A model generated the notes under the pieces. The model ran no database searches. It saw only the letters and a program-made list of their open reading frames with translations, and was not told the DNA's origin. From positions 129,001 to 193,000 of the forward strand of contig NZ_CP129016.1 in the NCBI RefSeq assembly GCF_020524085.2: a stretch of DNA of 64,000 bases, written 5' to 3'. This document shows positions 50,989 through 59,781 of the stretch, piece by piece. Made by a program: the position numbers and the translations under genes. This stretch comes from Halobacillus litoralis. GTDB taxonomy: Bacteria; Bacillota; Bacilli; Bacillales; Halobacillaceae. How positions within the stretch are numbered: the first letter of the stretch is position 1; the number at the start of each line of letters is the position of its first letter.

Positions 50989-51864
50989 TTACTGTTCCTC
51001 TAGATGCTTTTCAAACCAATCCAGCACCTCAGGAGCATACTCTTTGAAATGCAGCCTCAGGCCGTGATCTCCATTTTCATATTCGACATACCGATGGAGA
51101 TCATGATTACTTTCCATCAAGTTTGCGAACATTCGCGCTTGTTCAACCGGGACTGTCTGATCCCTTTCCCCGTGAAGCATTAAGGTTGGGACATCAATAT
51201 CCTCCACCCAATTGATTGGAGCAAGCTCACGATACCAGCTTTGGTCTCCCCCTGGTTCCCCCATTAAATGTTCGATTTGTTTTTGAACAGGTTCTGGTTG
51301 TGTTACATACAGCTGCTTCAAGTCGGTAATGCCTCCAATTACAGCGACTGCATTAACCTCTATGTCTTCTTGAACGGCTAGGAAACTCATCCACCCGCCA
51401 CGGGAATATCCGAGCATAACGGTTCGCTCTTCATCGACATGGTCAAGCTCGGTACCCACCTTCTTTAAATCCAGAACATCCCGGACAAAGTCTTTCCTTT
51501 TCGTTGGCTCAAACTTTTCTTCTGCATTTTCCCTGTAGTGAGTCGCTAGTACAACATACCCCTGCTTCGCCCAATAAGATAAGTTTTTAAGTTCTTCCGC
51601 ATCTGTCAACGCACTTTCTCCCACTCCTCCACGATTGTGAATGAGCAGCGGTAGAGTGCCATCAATATCATCCGGTTCAACCCAAAGCCCCGGAATTTCG
51701 ATACCACTGCTGTCGTATGTAATGGAATATCCTGTAACACCTGGTACACCAATTTCTACCTCTTCCTGACTAAGGAGAATGTTATCCTCTTTAGCACCAA
51801 CAAAAAATACAACAGCTCCTATAAAACAAAGGAAAACCAAGAAAGCTCCCAGCAGTTTCTTCAC
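50989..51864 (-). CDS. Membrane-anchored alpha/beta hydrolase
   Basis: 291 residues. N-terminal signal anchor (LLGAFLVFLCFIGAVVFFVG), then an alpha/beta-hydrolase of the dienelactone hydrolase / prolyl-oligopeptidase type: nucleophile elbow GYSRGG near 148, acid in LHGERDQTVP near 231, His in NGDHGLRLH near 265. Extracellular esterase or peptidase; substrate unknown. GTG start after GGGGGG. Confidence 0.82.
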   Translation of the reverse strand: MKKLLGAFLVFLCFIGAVVFFVGAKEDNILLSQEEVEIGVPGVTGYSITYDSSGIEIPGLWVEPDDIDGTLPLLIHNRGGVGESALTDAEELKNLSYWAKQGYVVLATHYRENAEEKFEPTKRKDFVRDVLDLKKVGTELDHVDEERTVMLGYSRGGWMSFLAVQEDIEVNAVAVIGGITDLKQLYVTQPEPVQKQIEHLMGEPGGDQSWYRELAPINWVEDIDVPTLMLHGERDQTVPVEQARMFANLMESNHDLHRYVEYENGDHGLRLHFKEYAPEVLDWFEKHLEEQ

Positions 51865-51896
51865 CTAATCCCCCCTGTGAAATTGGAATAATCTGT

Positions 51897-51909
51897 ATGA
51901 CCTGGTCAT
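51897..51909. promoter_or_regulatory. ATGACCTGGTCAT palindrome
   Basis: Perfect 13-bp palindrome between the divergent hydrolase and DinB genes. The 14-mer GTATGACCTGGTCA recurs exactly, in inverse orientation, at 54820-54833 upstream of ppc. Candidate operator of a GntR- or LysR-type regulator; the family is not proven. Confidence 0.4.
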
Positions 51910-52045
51910 GTAATTTTTTTCCTCTTCTTCCCTCTACATACGGAAGGGTGTGTGAAAGGTTTCATTTCTTGAGGTGCTAGGGAAAGAAACTTCTATAGGA
52001 GTTGTGATAGACTCGAGATAACTTCACTTGAAAGGGAGAATCTGT

Positions 52046-52534
52046 ATGTATGGCTTAGATGAAAAAAGAAAAGAACTGCTCGATTTTGTAGAAGAAGTTT
52101 CAGAGCAAGAAGCATCGGTTAAGCCTGAAGAAGACCGTTGGTCGATCCTTGAAGTTTTAGAACACTTATACTTAATGGAACAACTAATCGTTTATCAAAT
52201 CAACCAAGCTCTCAAACAGGGAGACACACAACAAGCGACAGAAAAACCGATCCATAAGACCACCAACCGGGATTACAAAGTCGAGGCTCCAGAGGCCGTT
52301 CGTCCGAAAGGGGAATTCAAGACCCTGCAGGAAGCAAAAGAAGGTTTGAAGAAGACGCGGGAGGCGACTTTATTCCTTATTCACAATAAGGAGGAAGAGA
52401 CATTACAAAACCGTGCTTTCCCTCACCCTGCTTTCGGAGATATGAACTTGGAACAGTGGGTAGAGTTTATCGGTTGGCACGAACTACGCCACCTTGATCA
52501 AATGAAAGAAGTAAAAGCCCTTATTCATACGTAA
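52046..52534 (+). CDS. DinB-superfamily protein (second copy)
   Basis: 162 residues, helical bundle: EEDRWSILEVLEHLYLMEQL near 28 (first His) and FIGWHELRHLDQMKEV near 143 (His pair). Similar to DUF1569/DinB-type proteins, only distantly related to the one at 34214. ATG after AAAGGGAG; the longer frame runs through this site. Function unknown, probably thiol-linked. Confidence 0.82.
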   Translation: MYGLDEKRKELLDFVEEVSEQEASVKPEEDRWSILEVLEHLYLMEQLIVYQINQALKQGDTQQATEKPIHKTTNRDYKVEAPEAVRPKGEFKTLQEAKEGLKKTREATLFLIHNKEEETLQNRAFPHPAFGDMNLEQWVEFIGWHELRHLDQMKEVKALIHT

Positions 52535-52537
52535 CAC

Positions 52538-52574
52538 AAAACAACCCCCTGAGTTCATAACTCAGGGGGTTACT
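52538..52574. terminator. Bidirectional terminator
   Basis: AACCCCCTGAGTT / AACTCAGGGGGTT hairpin between DinB and nhaC. Confidence 0.85.
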
Positions 52575-52582
52575 CCTACCAC

Positions 52583-54068
52583 TTACTTTTTAAAATCCTC
52601 TGGTTTCACTTCCTCACCATTTTTACCGGTGTAGCGAAGTCCCCAGCCTGTCCATGCTGCAATAAACATAACAATCAATAACAACCAACCCTGAAAGACG
52701 AACGGAAAGACTTCTCCAGGTCCGACAACAGGTAAGAAGTCGTATTGATCGGCTGCCCCCTGGACTGTAGCCCATGCGAGCAAAACCCCACCACTCCAAG
52801 GGAAAATGTACCCAAGTGAAGAGGTGACTGTATCAAGGAAGTTGGCTCTTCGATACGGATGAATATTCATTTCTTTTCCTAATTTACGAACAAACGGTGC
52901 TGCAGCAATCTCAGCCGCTGTATTGATCGTAATAAATACATTCAAGAAAGCAACAATTCCGAAAATGGAAAGTTCGGCCCTGCGCACCACATTGTTAATT
53001 AACTTTAAGAAAAAGTTCTTGATGACATCCATGGTGCCTGCGACATCCAACAGGTAGGCAGCGGCAAGGATGAATAAAATTAGGATTGCCATATTGAAAT
53101 AGCCACTAATTCCATCAATTAATGCCCCTTCAATCACTGCTTCACCGGCATCGTTCTTATGGATGTACAGGACATCTTTCAAGGAATGACCGGTAAGGAA
53201 AATGAACACGGCAGCGGCAAGGATCCCGTAGGATAGCGAGGTCAATAGATGATGACCGCTTAAGGCTAAGTATAAAACTAAAGCAAAAGGAGCTAACATG
53301 AGAAGCCCTTCAGGTGAAACTTCACTTTGAAGCTCACTGACCACTTGCTGACTGCCCATCTCTCCACCACCGCCGAAAATTACAAATAAAATGAGAGCTG
53401 GTATGGCTGCTGTGATGGAATATTTAAAGCGTGACCGCACAACTCCTGGTACGTCAGCATCCTGAGTTGTTGCAGATACAATCGTCGTGTCTGATACAGG
53501 GGCCAAGTTATCTCCAAAAACAGCTCCACTTAAAATCGCAGCAAGGAGAATAACAGGATCCGCTCCTAGAATGACTCCAGCCGGATACATCAGAACACCA
53601 AAAGTCGCTACTGTACCATAACCGGTACCGACAGCTGTTGAAAACAATCCTGCTAGAAGAAAAGTTATGCCAACAAAGGCTCCCCCCTTCCAGTCCGGAT
53701 TGGAAACCGAACCAAATAAGGCCGTCGACTAATCCACCAGCGGATAACATGTTTGCAAACATCCCTGCCCAAAACCAGGCGATGATGGCAACGACTCCTA
53801 CAGGTTGGGCCATGCCGGATATTAAGCTCTGTGCATAATCCGACCATTTGGACTTACATAAAAATAAACCGATAGCAATCCCAATGACCATCCCTAGCAC
53901 TAACGCTTGTTCGGTCACAAGGCCTGTTACACTTAATACAATTGCCCATATGATGAAAAACACCAAAGGAATGGTCGCGGTAAAGACTCCTCCACGAAAC
54001 TCTAACCTTCCTATTTCTTTTTCACCTACGGCTTCATCAATGACTTGATCTTTTTCATTATCTGCCAC
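52583..54068 (-). pseudogene. nhaC: Na+/H+ antiporter NhaC, one frameshift
   Basis: Corrected length 494 residues, about eleven helices, NhaC family: IPLVFFIIWAIVLSVTGLVT, GMAQPVGVVAIIAWFWAGMF, AAILSGAVFGDNLAPVSDTT (conserved Asp pair), and GYFNMAILILFILAAAYLLD. Exchanges internal Na+ for protons, important in saline or alkaline media. GTG start after GAGGAGGG. The frame is broken in a G6 run (C6 near 53682 on the plus strand): with five G the protein reads GLEGGAFVGITFLLAGLFST and is intact. Same type of lesion as pxpB and the DUF421 gene. Confidence 0.87.
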
Positions 54069-54201
54069 TAGATTCCCTCCTCTACCAACGTTAACTGTAC
54101 AATAGTTTATCATCCCATGTGTATGGATGTAATGTCACGATTTTTTTCATAATTTTTCTAAAGTAGTGTATTATCAAAAAAGTAAGGTTAGGAGAATGAC
54201 C

Positions 54202-54651
54202 ATGCTTCAATTAATCCCTTTTCAAGAAAAAGATTTTCAAACACTTTTCAATTGGATTGAATCACCGAGATCCCTCATGCAATGGGGAGGGCCGATGTTC
54301 AATTTCCCATTAACCCATCAGCAGCTGATGGATTACAAAGATGCAGAAGACCGACGAGCTTTCCAAGTGTATGATCCCTCACTCGATGAAATCGTCGGGC
54401 ACCTCTCTATAGGACGAATAGATCTTGATAAAAAACAAGGGCGCATTGGAAAAGTCATTGTTTCTCCCAAATATAGAGGGAAAGGGTATGGCCGCCATAT
54501 GATACAGCTAATATCCATGTACGCCTTTCAACACCTTAAGCTAGAAAAAGTGACATTAGGTGTCTTCGATTTCAATAGAGGGGCCATCCGCTGTTATGAA
54601 AATGCTGGTTTCACCATAGACCACTACTTTAAAAAAACATCGCCCATTTGA
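54202..54651 (+). CDS. GNAT-family acetyltransferase
   Basis: 149 residues: WGGPMFNFPLTHQQL near 27, the acetyl-CoA loop VSPKYRGKGYGRHMI near 87, and a final LGVFDFNRGAIRCYENAGF. Acceptor unknown. I use the second of two ATGs because TAGGAG lies eight bases before it. Monocistronic with its own terminator. Confidence 0.85.
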   Translation: MLQLIPFQEKDFQTLFNWIESPRSLMQWGGPMFNFPLTHQQLMDYKDAEDRRAFQVYDPSLDEIVGHLSIGRIDLDKKQGRIGKVIVSPKYRGKGYGRHMIQLISMYAFQHLKLEKVTLGVFDFNRGAIRCYENAGFTIDHYFKKTSPI

Positions 54652-54705
54652 AGACGAAATTTGGAGCCTTTATGAAATGAGTCTCCATAAATATACATAG
54701 CACCT

Positions 54706-54740
54706 AAGAGGGGAGAACGCGTGACGTTCTCCCCTCTTAC
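54706..54740 (+). terminator. Intrinsic terminator
   Basis: AAGAGGGGAGAACG / CGTTCTCCCCTCTT hairpin, short T-run after. Confidence 0.8.
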
Positions 54741-55106
54741 TTTTTCATACTCCCCCCATTCCTATTCACCACAACCAATAGGAAAGCTCCAGCATCCTTT
54801 TTGCATGTAAATAATTGGGTGACCAGGTCATACATTTTCTTCCAAACAACGCACCTAAGATTTTCATTTTGTGTTTTGTTGGGAAAGAATTTAAAATAAT
54901 AGAAGTATGTTTATGCATGATTATAAGTTAACGCTTACATGCGTTGTCATTCTTAGACTTGCCATATTTTTCTGATGATTAAAACAGGGTAACTATTGAT
55001 GGTATCACGGATCTAAGTGTTTGACTATGCAAATTATTCTGATAACATTATGAAACACATAGGCAATTTTATCTTACTTAAATTGATCTGACAGGAAGGT
55101 GAAAGT
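54741..55106 (+). promoter_or_regulatory. Regulatory region of ppc
   Basis: 366 bases without a gene. Promoter TTGACT (55021-55026), 16-base spacer, TAACAT (55043-55048). At 54820-54833 lies the 14-mer complementary to GTATGACCTGGTCA, also found at 51895. The rest is A/T-rich; no riboswitch recognised. Confidence 0.55.
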
Positions 55107-57863
55107 ATGACTACTGTAAAAAACACAAACGATCATACAACTCCCTTACGCCGGGACATCCATGCATTAGGGAATATGCTAGGTGATATTCTCGTCCACC
55201 ACGGCGGAGAGGAACTACTAAACAAAGTAGAAACGATCCGACAATTAACGAAAGACTTGAGGAAGAGTCCAGACCCCTCAACATATAATCAACTGAAAGA
55301 TGAAATACAAAACCTCGAACCACCGATGCGCTCCCAAGTCATCCGCGCATTCTCAATATATTTCCACCTCGTTAATATCGCTGAACAAAATCATCGCATT
55401 CGCCGTCGCCGCGAATACCAATTAGGCGAAGATCATGGTGCTCAACCATTCTCGCTCGAAAGCGCTGTACAGAACTTGAAAAAAAATGACTTTTCTAAAG
55501 GTGCGATTCAAGAGGTCTTGAACAAGCTCTCTCTCGAATTAATTATTACCGCCCACCCTACAGAAGCTACAAAGCGGACTGTGCTAGAGATTCAAAAGCG
55601 TATTGCAACAATCCTGAAAAAGCTTGACCACCCTCAATTGACGAAGAGCGAACGTGAAAGCTTACAGGACAGCCTGCAAAATGAAGTCACGGTTCTTTGG
55701 CAGACAGATGAATTACGTGAACGCAAACCAACCGTTATGGATGAAGTGCGCAACGGCCTTTATTATTTCGACGAAACCTTATTTGACGTGCTTCCAGATA
55801 TCCACCAGGAGCTCGAGGCTCGTTTGGAAGATCACTATCCAAATGAAGATTGGAACGTCCCGAACTTCCTTCGTTTTGGTTCCTGGATCGGCGGCGACCG
55901 AGACGGAAATCCGAACGTAACACCTGAAATCACATGGCAAACGCTTCAAAAACAACGAAAACTTGTTTTGAAAAAATATGATGCGGTACTCGTCGAGCTG
56001 ATGAAACGATTCAGCCATTCGTCCACACAAGTAACTGTCACCGATGAATTGAAAAACGCAATCGAAAAAGAAGAACCAATGCTTCCAAAAGGTAAGAAAT
56101 GGCGAGTGGACCGTGAAATTTACCGTCGTAAATTTGCCATTATTCTAGAACGCCTTCGTCAAGTAGGTAAGTCTGATATCGGCTACGGGTATGCGGACGA
56201 GCTTCTCAATGACTTGCGCCAAATTCGTGACAGTGCACAAACGCACCAGCCGAACAAACGCGAACTGAAAAAGCTGCGCAAACTAATTCGTCAAGTGGAA
56301 CTATTCGGCTTCCACCTCGCAACACTCGATATTCGTAATCATAGTGGCGAACATGCATCAGCAGTCTCAGAACTTCTACAAAAAGTAGGAATCGTCGATG
56401 ACTACTCTTCTCTAGAAGAAACAGAGAAGCTTGAAATCCTACAAGATGTATTGAAGGATCCGCGCCCAATTTCATTATTGAACGAAGACTATTCTGAAGA
56501 GACACAAAAAATGTTGAATGTCTTTCAAATGATCCGTAAAGCTCATAAGGAATTCGGTGAGCGTTCGATTGAAGTCTACTTGATTAGTATGACAGAATCT
56601 GCAAGTGATCTTCTTGAAGTCCTAGTATTAGCAAAGGAAGCTGGCATCTACCGTCTGCATGCGGATGGCACAGTGGAAAGCAACTTGAACGTAGCACCAC
56701 TTCTTGAAACTGTCGACGACCTTGTAGCAGGCCCTGATATTTTGAAGACTCTATTCGAAATGGATGTCTACAGCAAACATTTGGACAAGCATGGAAATCA
56801 TCAGGAAATTATGCTTGGATATTCTGATGGAAGTAAAGATGGCGGAACACTCACAGCTAACTGGAGACTTTACAAAGCCCAACAGGAAATTCACGATATG
56901 GCTCACGAATACGATGTTGGATTGAAGTTCTTCCATGGTCGAGGAGGTTCCCTTGGCCGTGGAGGCGGGCCGTTGAACCGAAGCCTGCTTTCCCAGCCAG
57001 TGGAGACTCTTGGTGAAGGCGTAAAAATTACCGAACAAGGAGAGGTCCTCTCTTCCCGTTACTTGCTGAGAGATATTGCATACCGAAGCCTTGAGCAAGG
57101 AGCATCTACCCTTCTAGAGGGTGCCATGAATATTTCCAAAGAATCCGAACAAGGCCACCATAGGGAAGAACTATGGGAGCAAGCCCTTGAGGACATTTCT
57201 GATGTATCCTTGAAAAAATACCAGTCGCTCGTATTCGGTGATTCCGATTTCTTGACTTACTTCAACGAAGCGACACCGTTACAAGAAATCAGTGAACTTA
57301 ATATTGGTTCGCGTCCTATGAAGCGTAAAGACAGTTCCAAATTTGAGAACTTAAGAGCCATTCCATGGGTTTTCGCTTGGACACAAAACCGACAGCTCAT
57401 TCCTGCATGGTACGCAGCAGGGACAGGTCTTGCAAGTTATGTTGAAAAGAACGAAGATAACCTAGCCGTTCTCAAGCAAATGTATGAGAACTGGCCGTTC
57501 TTCCGCTCTACCATCAACAATTTGCAGATGGCCCTGACAAAAGCCGATATTCAAACAGCGAAAGAATATAAAGCACTTGTTAATGATCAAGAACTTGGGG
57601 AACGTATTTTCCAAAACATAGTGGAAGAATACAATCGCACGAAAGATATACTTCTGCAAATCACTGGAGATGCCGAACTTCTTGATCACCAACCGACAAT
57701 TAAAGAATCCGTACGACTACGTAACCCGTACGTTGATCCATTGAACTTCCTTCAAGTGGAACTCATCAAGGAATTACGTCAAGTCGATGACCATGAGGAC
57801 ATCTTGACAGAAGTTCTTCTCACCATCAGCGGAATTGCAGCCGGCCTTCGTAACACAGGCTGA
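55107..57863 (+). CDS. ppc: Phosphoenolpyruvate carboxylase
   Basis: 918 residues, full-length bacterial PEPC. Motifs: LIITAHPTEATKRTVL near 147 (catalytic His), GSWIGGDRDGNPNVT near 255, GYSDGSKDGG near 570, KFFHGRGGSLGRGGGP near 612 (catalytic His and Arg), and the usual C-terminal GLRNTG (most enzymes end QNTG). Carboxylates PEP to oxaloacetate, refilling the TCA cycle and feeding glutamate and aspartate synthesis, hence proline for osmoprotection. GGAAGGTG before ATG; a terminator follows. Confidence 0.96.
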   Translation: MTTVKNTNDHTTPLRRDIHALGNMLGDILVHHGGEELLNKVETIRQLTKDLRKSPDPSTYNQLKDEIQNLEPPMRSQVIRAFSIYFHLVNIAEQNHRIRRRREYQLGEDHGAQPFSLESAVQNLKKNDFSKGAIQEVLNKLSLELIITAHPTEATKRTVLEIQKRIATILKKLDHPQLTKSERESLQDSLQNEVTVLWQTDELRERKPTVMDEVRNGLYYFDETLFDVLPDIHQELEARLEDHYPNEDWNVPNFLRFGSWIGGDRDGNPNVTPEITWQTLQKQRKLVLKKYDAVLVELMKRFSHSSTQVTVTDELKNAIEKEEPMLPKGKKWRVDREIYRRKFAIILERLRQVGKSDIGYGYADELLNDLRQIRDSAQTHQPNKRELKKLRKLIRQVELFGFHLATLDIRNHSGEHASAVSELLQKVGIVDDYSSLEETEKLEILQDVLKDPRPISLLNEDYSEETQKMLNVFQMIRKAHKEFGERSIEVYLISMTESASDLLEVLVLAKEAGIYRLHADGTVESNLNVAPLLETVDDLVAGPDILKTLFEMDVYSKHLDKHGNHQEIMLGYSDGSKDGGTLTANWRLYKAQQEIHDMAHEYDVGLKFFHGRGGSLGRGGGPLNRSLLSQPVETLGEGVKITEQGEVLSSRYLLRDIAYRSLEQGASTLLEGAMNISKESEQGHHREELWEQALEDISDVSLKKYQSLVFGDSDFLTYFNEATPLQEISELNIGSRPMKRKDSSKFENLRAIPWVFAWTQNRQLIPAWYAAGTGLASYVEKNEDNLAVLKQMYENWPFFRSTINNLQMALTKADIQTAKEYKALVNDQELGERIFQNIVEEYNRTKDILLQITGDAELLDHQPTIKESVRLRNPYVDPLNFLQVELIKELRQVDDHEDILTEVLLTISGIAAGLRNTG

Positions 57864-57879
57864 TCAATTAATACCAAAA

Positions 57880-57917
57880 CCGAGTATAACCCTCCGAGGT
57901 TATACTCGGTTTTTTTT
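57880..57917 (+). terminator. Terminator of ppc
   Basis: AAACCGAGTATAACC / GGTTATACTCGGTTT hairpin followed by T8. Confidence 0.88.
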
Positions 57918-57927
57918 ATTCAACAAA

Positions 57928-58286
57928 ATGGCAGGATTGTGGAAGACTAAGTTTCGAGATGTTTATTAAGTGGTTGGGGCGGAGGGGAAGCTGCGAGACT
58001 CCCGTGGGAGAAAGGAGATAGGCGAGATCCCACAGGGCTTTAGCCCGAGGAAGCTCGCCACTCCCCCACAGGAAAGTGTTCAAAAGCGGAATCGCCCTGG
58101 TAGACACGACTGGCATAAGCAGAACAGCAACGGAATGTGCTTTTCATTCCTTTGCTGTTCTGCTTATGACGCGAGTGTCTGGGCGATGGAGCTGGACGAG
58201 TAGCTTCCCAGCCACCCCTGACGTTCAACCTGGGCAACGAAACCCGAAAACATCTCGAAACTGAGTCTTCAAGTAAAGGGAGCTTT
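57928..58286. repeat. R family copy 4, single-arm form with nested hairpin element
   Basis: Ends as in the other copies (ATGGCAGGATTGTGGAAGACT; CTGAGTCTTCAAGTAAAGGGAGC) but only the right-type arm is present and the centre is missing. The arm is interrupted at 58077-58196 by a palindromic insert. Probably a deletion derivative. It follows the ppc terminator. Confidence 0.75.
58077..58196. repeat. 120-bp palindromic hairpin element (P family, copy 2)
   Basis: Splits the R copy between CACAGGAAAG and CGAGTAGCTTCCC. Motif order as in copy 1 at 9845: AGACACGAC, CATAAG arm, long inner arm CATAAGCAGAACAGCAA / TTGCTGTTCTGCTTATG, then CGAGTGTCT. The paired bases differ from copy 1 but still pair (AGACAC/GTGTCT against AGACTC/GAGTCT). 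Confidence 0.7.
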
Positions 58287-58402
58287 AGCGGAGGAACGAA
58301 CGCTAGATTTCTTTTAACTATTTGAATCCATATGGAATTCCTCATTTATTTTTCAGTTTTGGACAAAGTAAAACAGATATTAAACAAAGTGAGGGATTCA
58401 TC

Positions 58403-59689
58403 ATGATCAGTATCCTAATTGGACTCGTTTTACTTATGCTTTTGGCTTATCTTGGATGGTCCATCATCTGGATTGCGCCACTGGTATCAGGTATTGTGGC
58501 AATTTTGAGCGGTATGGATATCCTGCCCGCATACACAGATACCTACATGCAAGGTTTTGTCGACTTTGCGAAAGACTATTTTCCGATTTTCCTTTTCGGT
58601 GCGATTTTCGGGAAGCTGATGGAAGATACGGGAGCCGCTCAGTCGGTTGCTCATAAGATTTCAAGCGTGATTGGTAAAAAACGCGCGATTCTTGGCATGC
58701 TTTTATCGGCAGCGATTCTTACGTATGGCGGAGTTAGTTTGTTTGTTGTGGTCTTTGCAGTGTATCCATTGGCTGTAGCGATGTTCCGTGAGGCGAATGT
58801 TTCCAGAAAGTTGATTCCTTCGACGTTCGTACTTGGGGCTTTCACATTTACAATGACGGCACTTCATGGAACACCTCAAATTCAGAATATCATTCCCATC
58901 AACACCTTCAAGACAGACACGATGGCTGCTCCAATTTTAGGGATTGTTGCCGCTTTGATCATGGCTGTCGGCGGATATTTTTACTTGAAATTCCGTGAAA
59001 AACAACTGAACAACAAAGATGAAAAATTTACAGAGCCTGAAGGTGACAACCAAGTTAAAAGTGTGAACGAAGAAGAACTTCCAAACTGGATTCTTTCCAC
59101 CATTCCACTAATAGCTGTGGTTTTGACATTGAACGCCTTTGACATTAGCATTTTAGCTGCATTGCTCATCGGGATCATATTAATCATGATCTTTAACTGG
59201 AAAGATTATAAAGATTTCATCAAAGCTATTAACGGCGGGGCTTCAGGTTCGGTTATGGCTACCATTAACACAAGTGCTGCCGTAGGATTTGGTACTGTTG
59301 TTACGGCTTCACCTGGGTTTGACTCTGTTAAGGAATTGATTTTCAGTATCCCACTAAGCCCGTTTTTCTCCGAAGCTTTTGCCGTCAGTCTGCTTGCGAT
59401 GATTACCGGTTCGGCGTCTGGCGGAATGGGAATCGCTCTCGAAGCTCTCGGACAGGAGTATTACAATATTGCTGTTGATCAAGGGTTGAGCCTTGAAGCT
59501 TTTCACCGTATAACTTCGGTAGCGTCTGGAGCCTCCATACTCCCTCATAACGGTGCTTTATTAACATTGTTCACCGTTACAGGATTGACCCACAAAGATT
59601 CCTACAAGGATGTTTTTGTTGTCGGTCTTCTTATTCCGATGATTGCAACCATTGCGATTATCTTCCTTGCTATGATGGGCATCAACTAA
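58403..59689 (+). CDS. GntP-family permease (YxjC-like)
   Basis: 428 residues, about twelve membrane segments with GntP features: DYFPIFLFGAIFGKLMEDTG near 60, LTYGGVSLFVVVFAVYPLAV near 110, MTGSASGGMGIALEAL-like ITGSASGGMGIALEA near 335, and a HNGALLTLF motif near 380. Proton symporter for gluconate- or hydroxy-acid-like substrates. B. subtilis yxjC stands with scoAB and yxjF (hydroxybutyrate use). Here the converging 3-hydroxybutyrate dehydrogenase supports uptake of 3-hydroxybutyrate. Start ATG after GTGAGGG; the longer frame has no site. Confidence 0.85.
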   Translation: MISILIGLVLLMLLAYLGWSIIWIAPLVSGIVAILSGMDILPAYTDTYMQGFVDFAKDYFPIFLFGAIFGKLMEDTGAAQSVAHKISSVIGKKRAILGMLLSAAILTYGGVSLFVVVFAVYPLAVAMFREANVSRKLIPSTFVLGAFTFTMTALHGTPQIQNIIPINTFKTDTMAAPILGIVAALIMAVGGYFYLKFREKQLNNKDEKFTEPEGDNQVKSVNEEELPNWILSTIPLIAVVLTLNAFDISILAALLIGIILIMIFNWKDYKDFIKAINGGASGSVMATINTSAAVGFGTVVTASPGFDSVKELIFSIPLSPFFSEAFAVSLLAMITGSASGGMGIALEALGQEYYNIAVDQGLSLEAFHRITSVASGASILPHNGALLTLFTVTGLTHKDSYKDVFVVGLLIPMIATIAIIFLAMMGIN

Positions 59690-59693
59690 GAAA

Positions 59694-59723
59694 AGCTTCT
59701 CTCCTTATGGAGGGAAGCTTTTG
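59694..59723 (+). terminator. Terminator of the GntP permease
   Basis: AAAGCTTCTCTCC / GGAGGGAAGCTTTT hairpin directly after the gene. Confidence 0.75.
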
Positions 59724-59741
59724 TTGTAGATGATACAAATG

Positions 59742-59776
59742 AAAAACACGTCCCTGATCAAAGGGGACGTGTTTTA
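59742..59776 (-). terminator. Terminator of the 3-hydroxybutyrate dehydrogenase gene
   Basis: AAAACACGTCCC / GGGACGTGTTTT hairpin with T-rich end in the leftward direction. Confidence 0.75.
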
Positions 59777-59781
59777 CTTTT

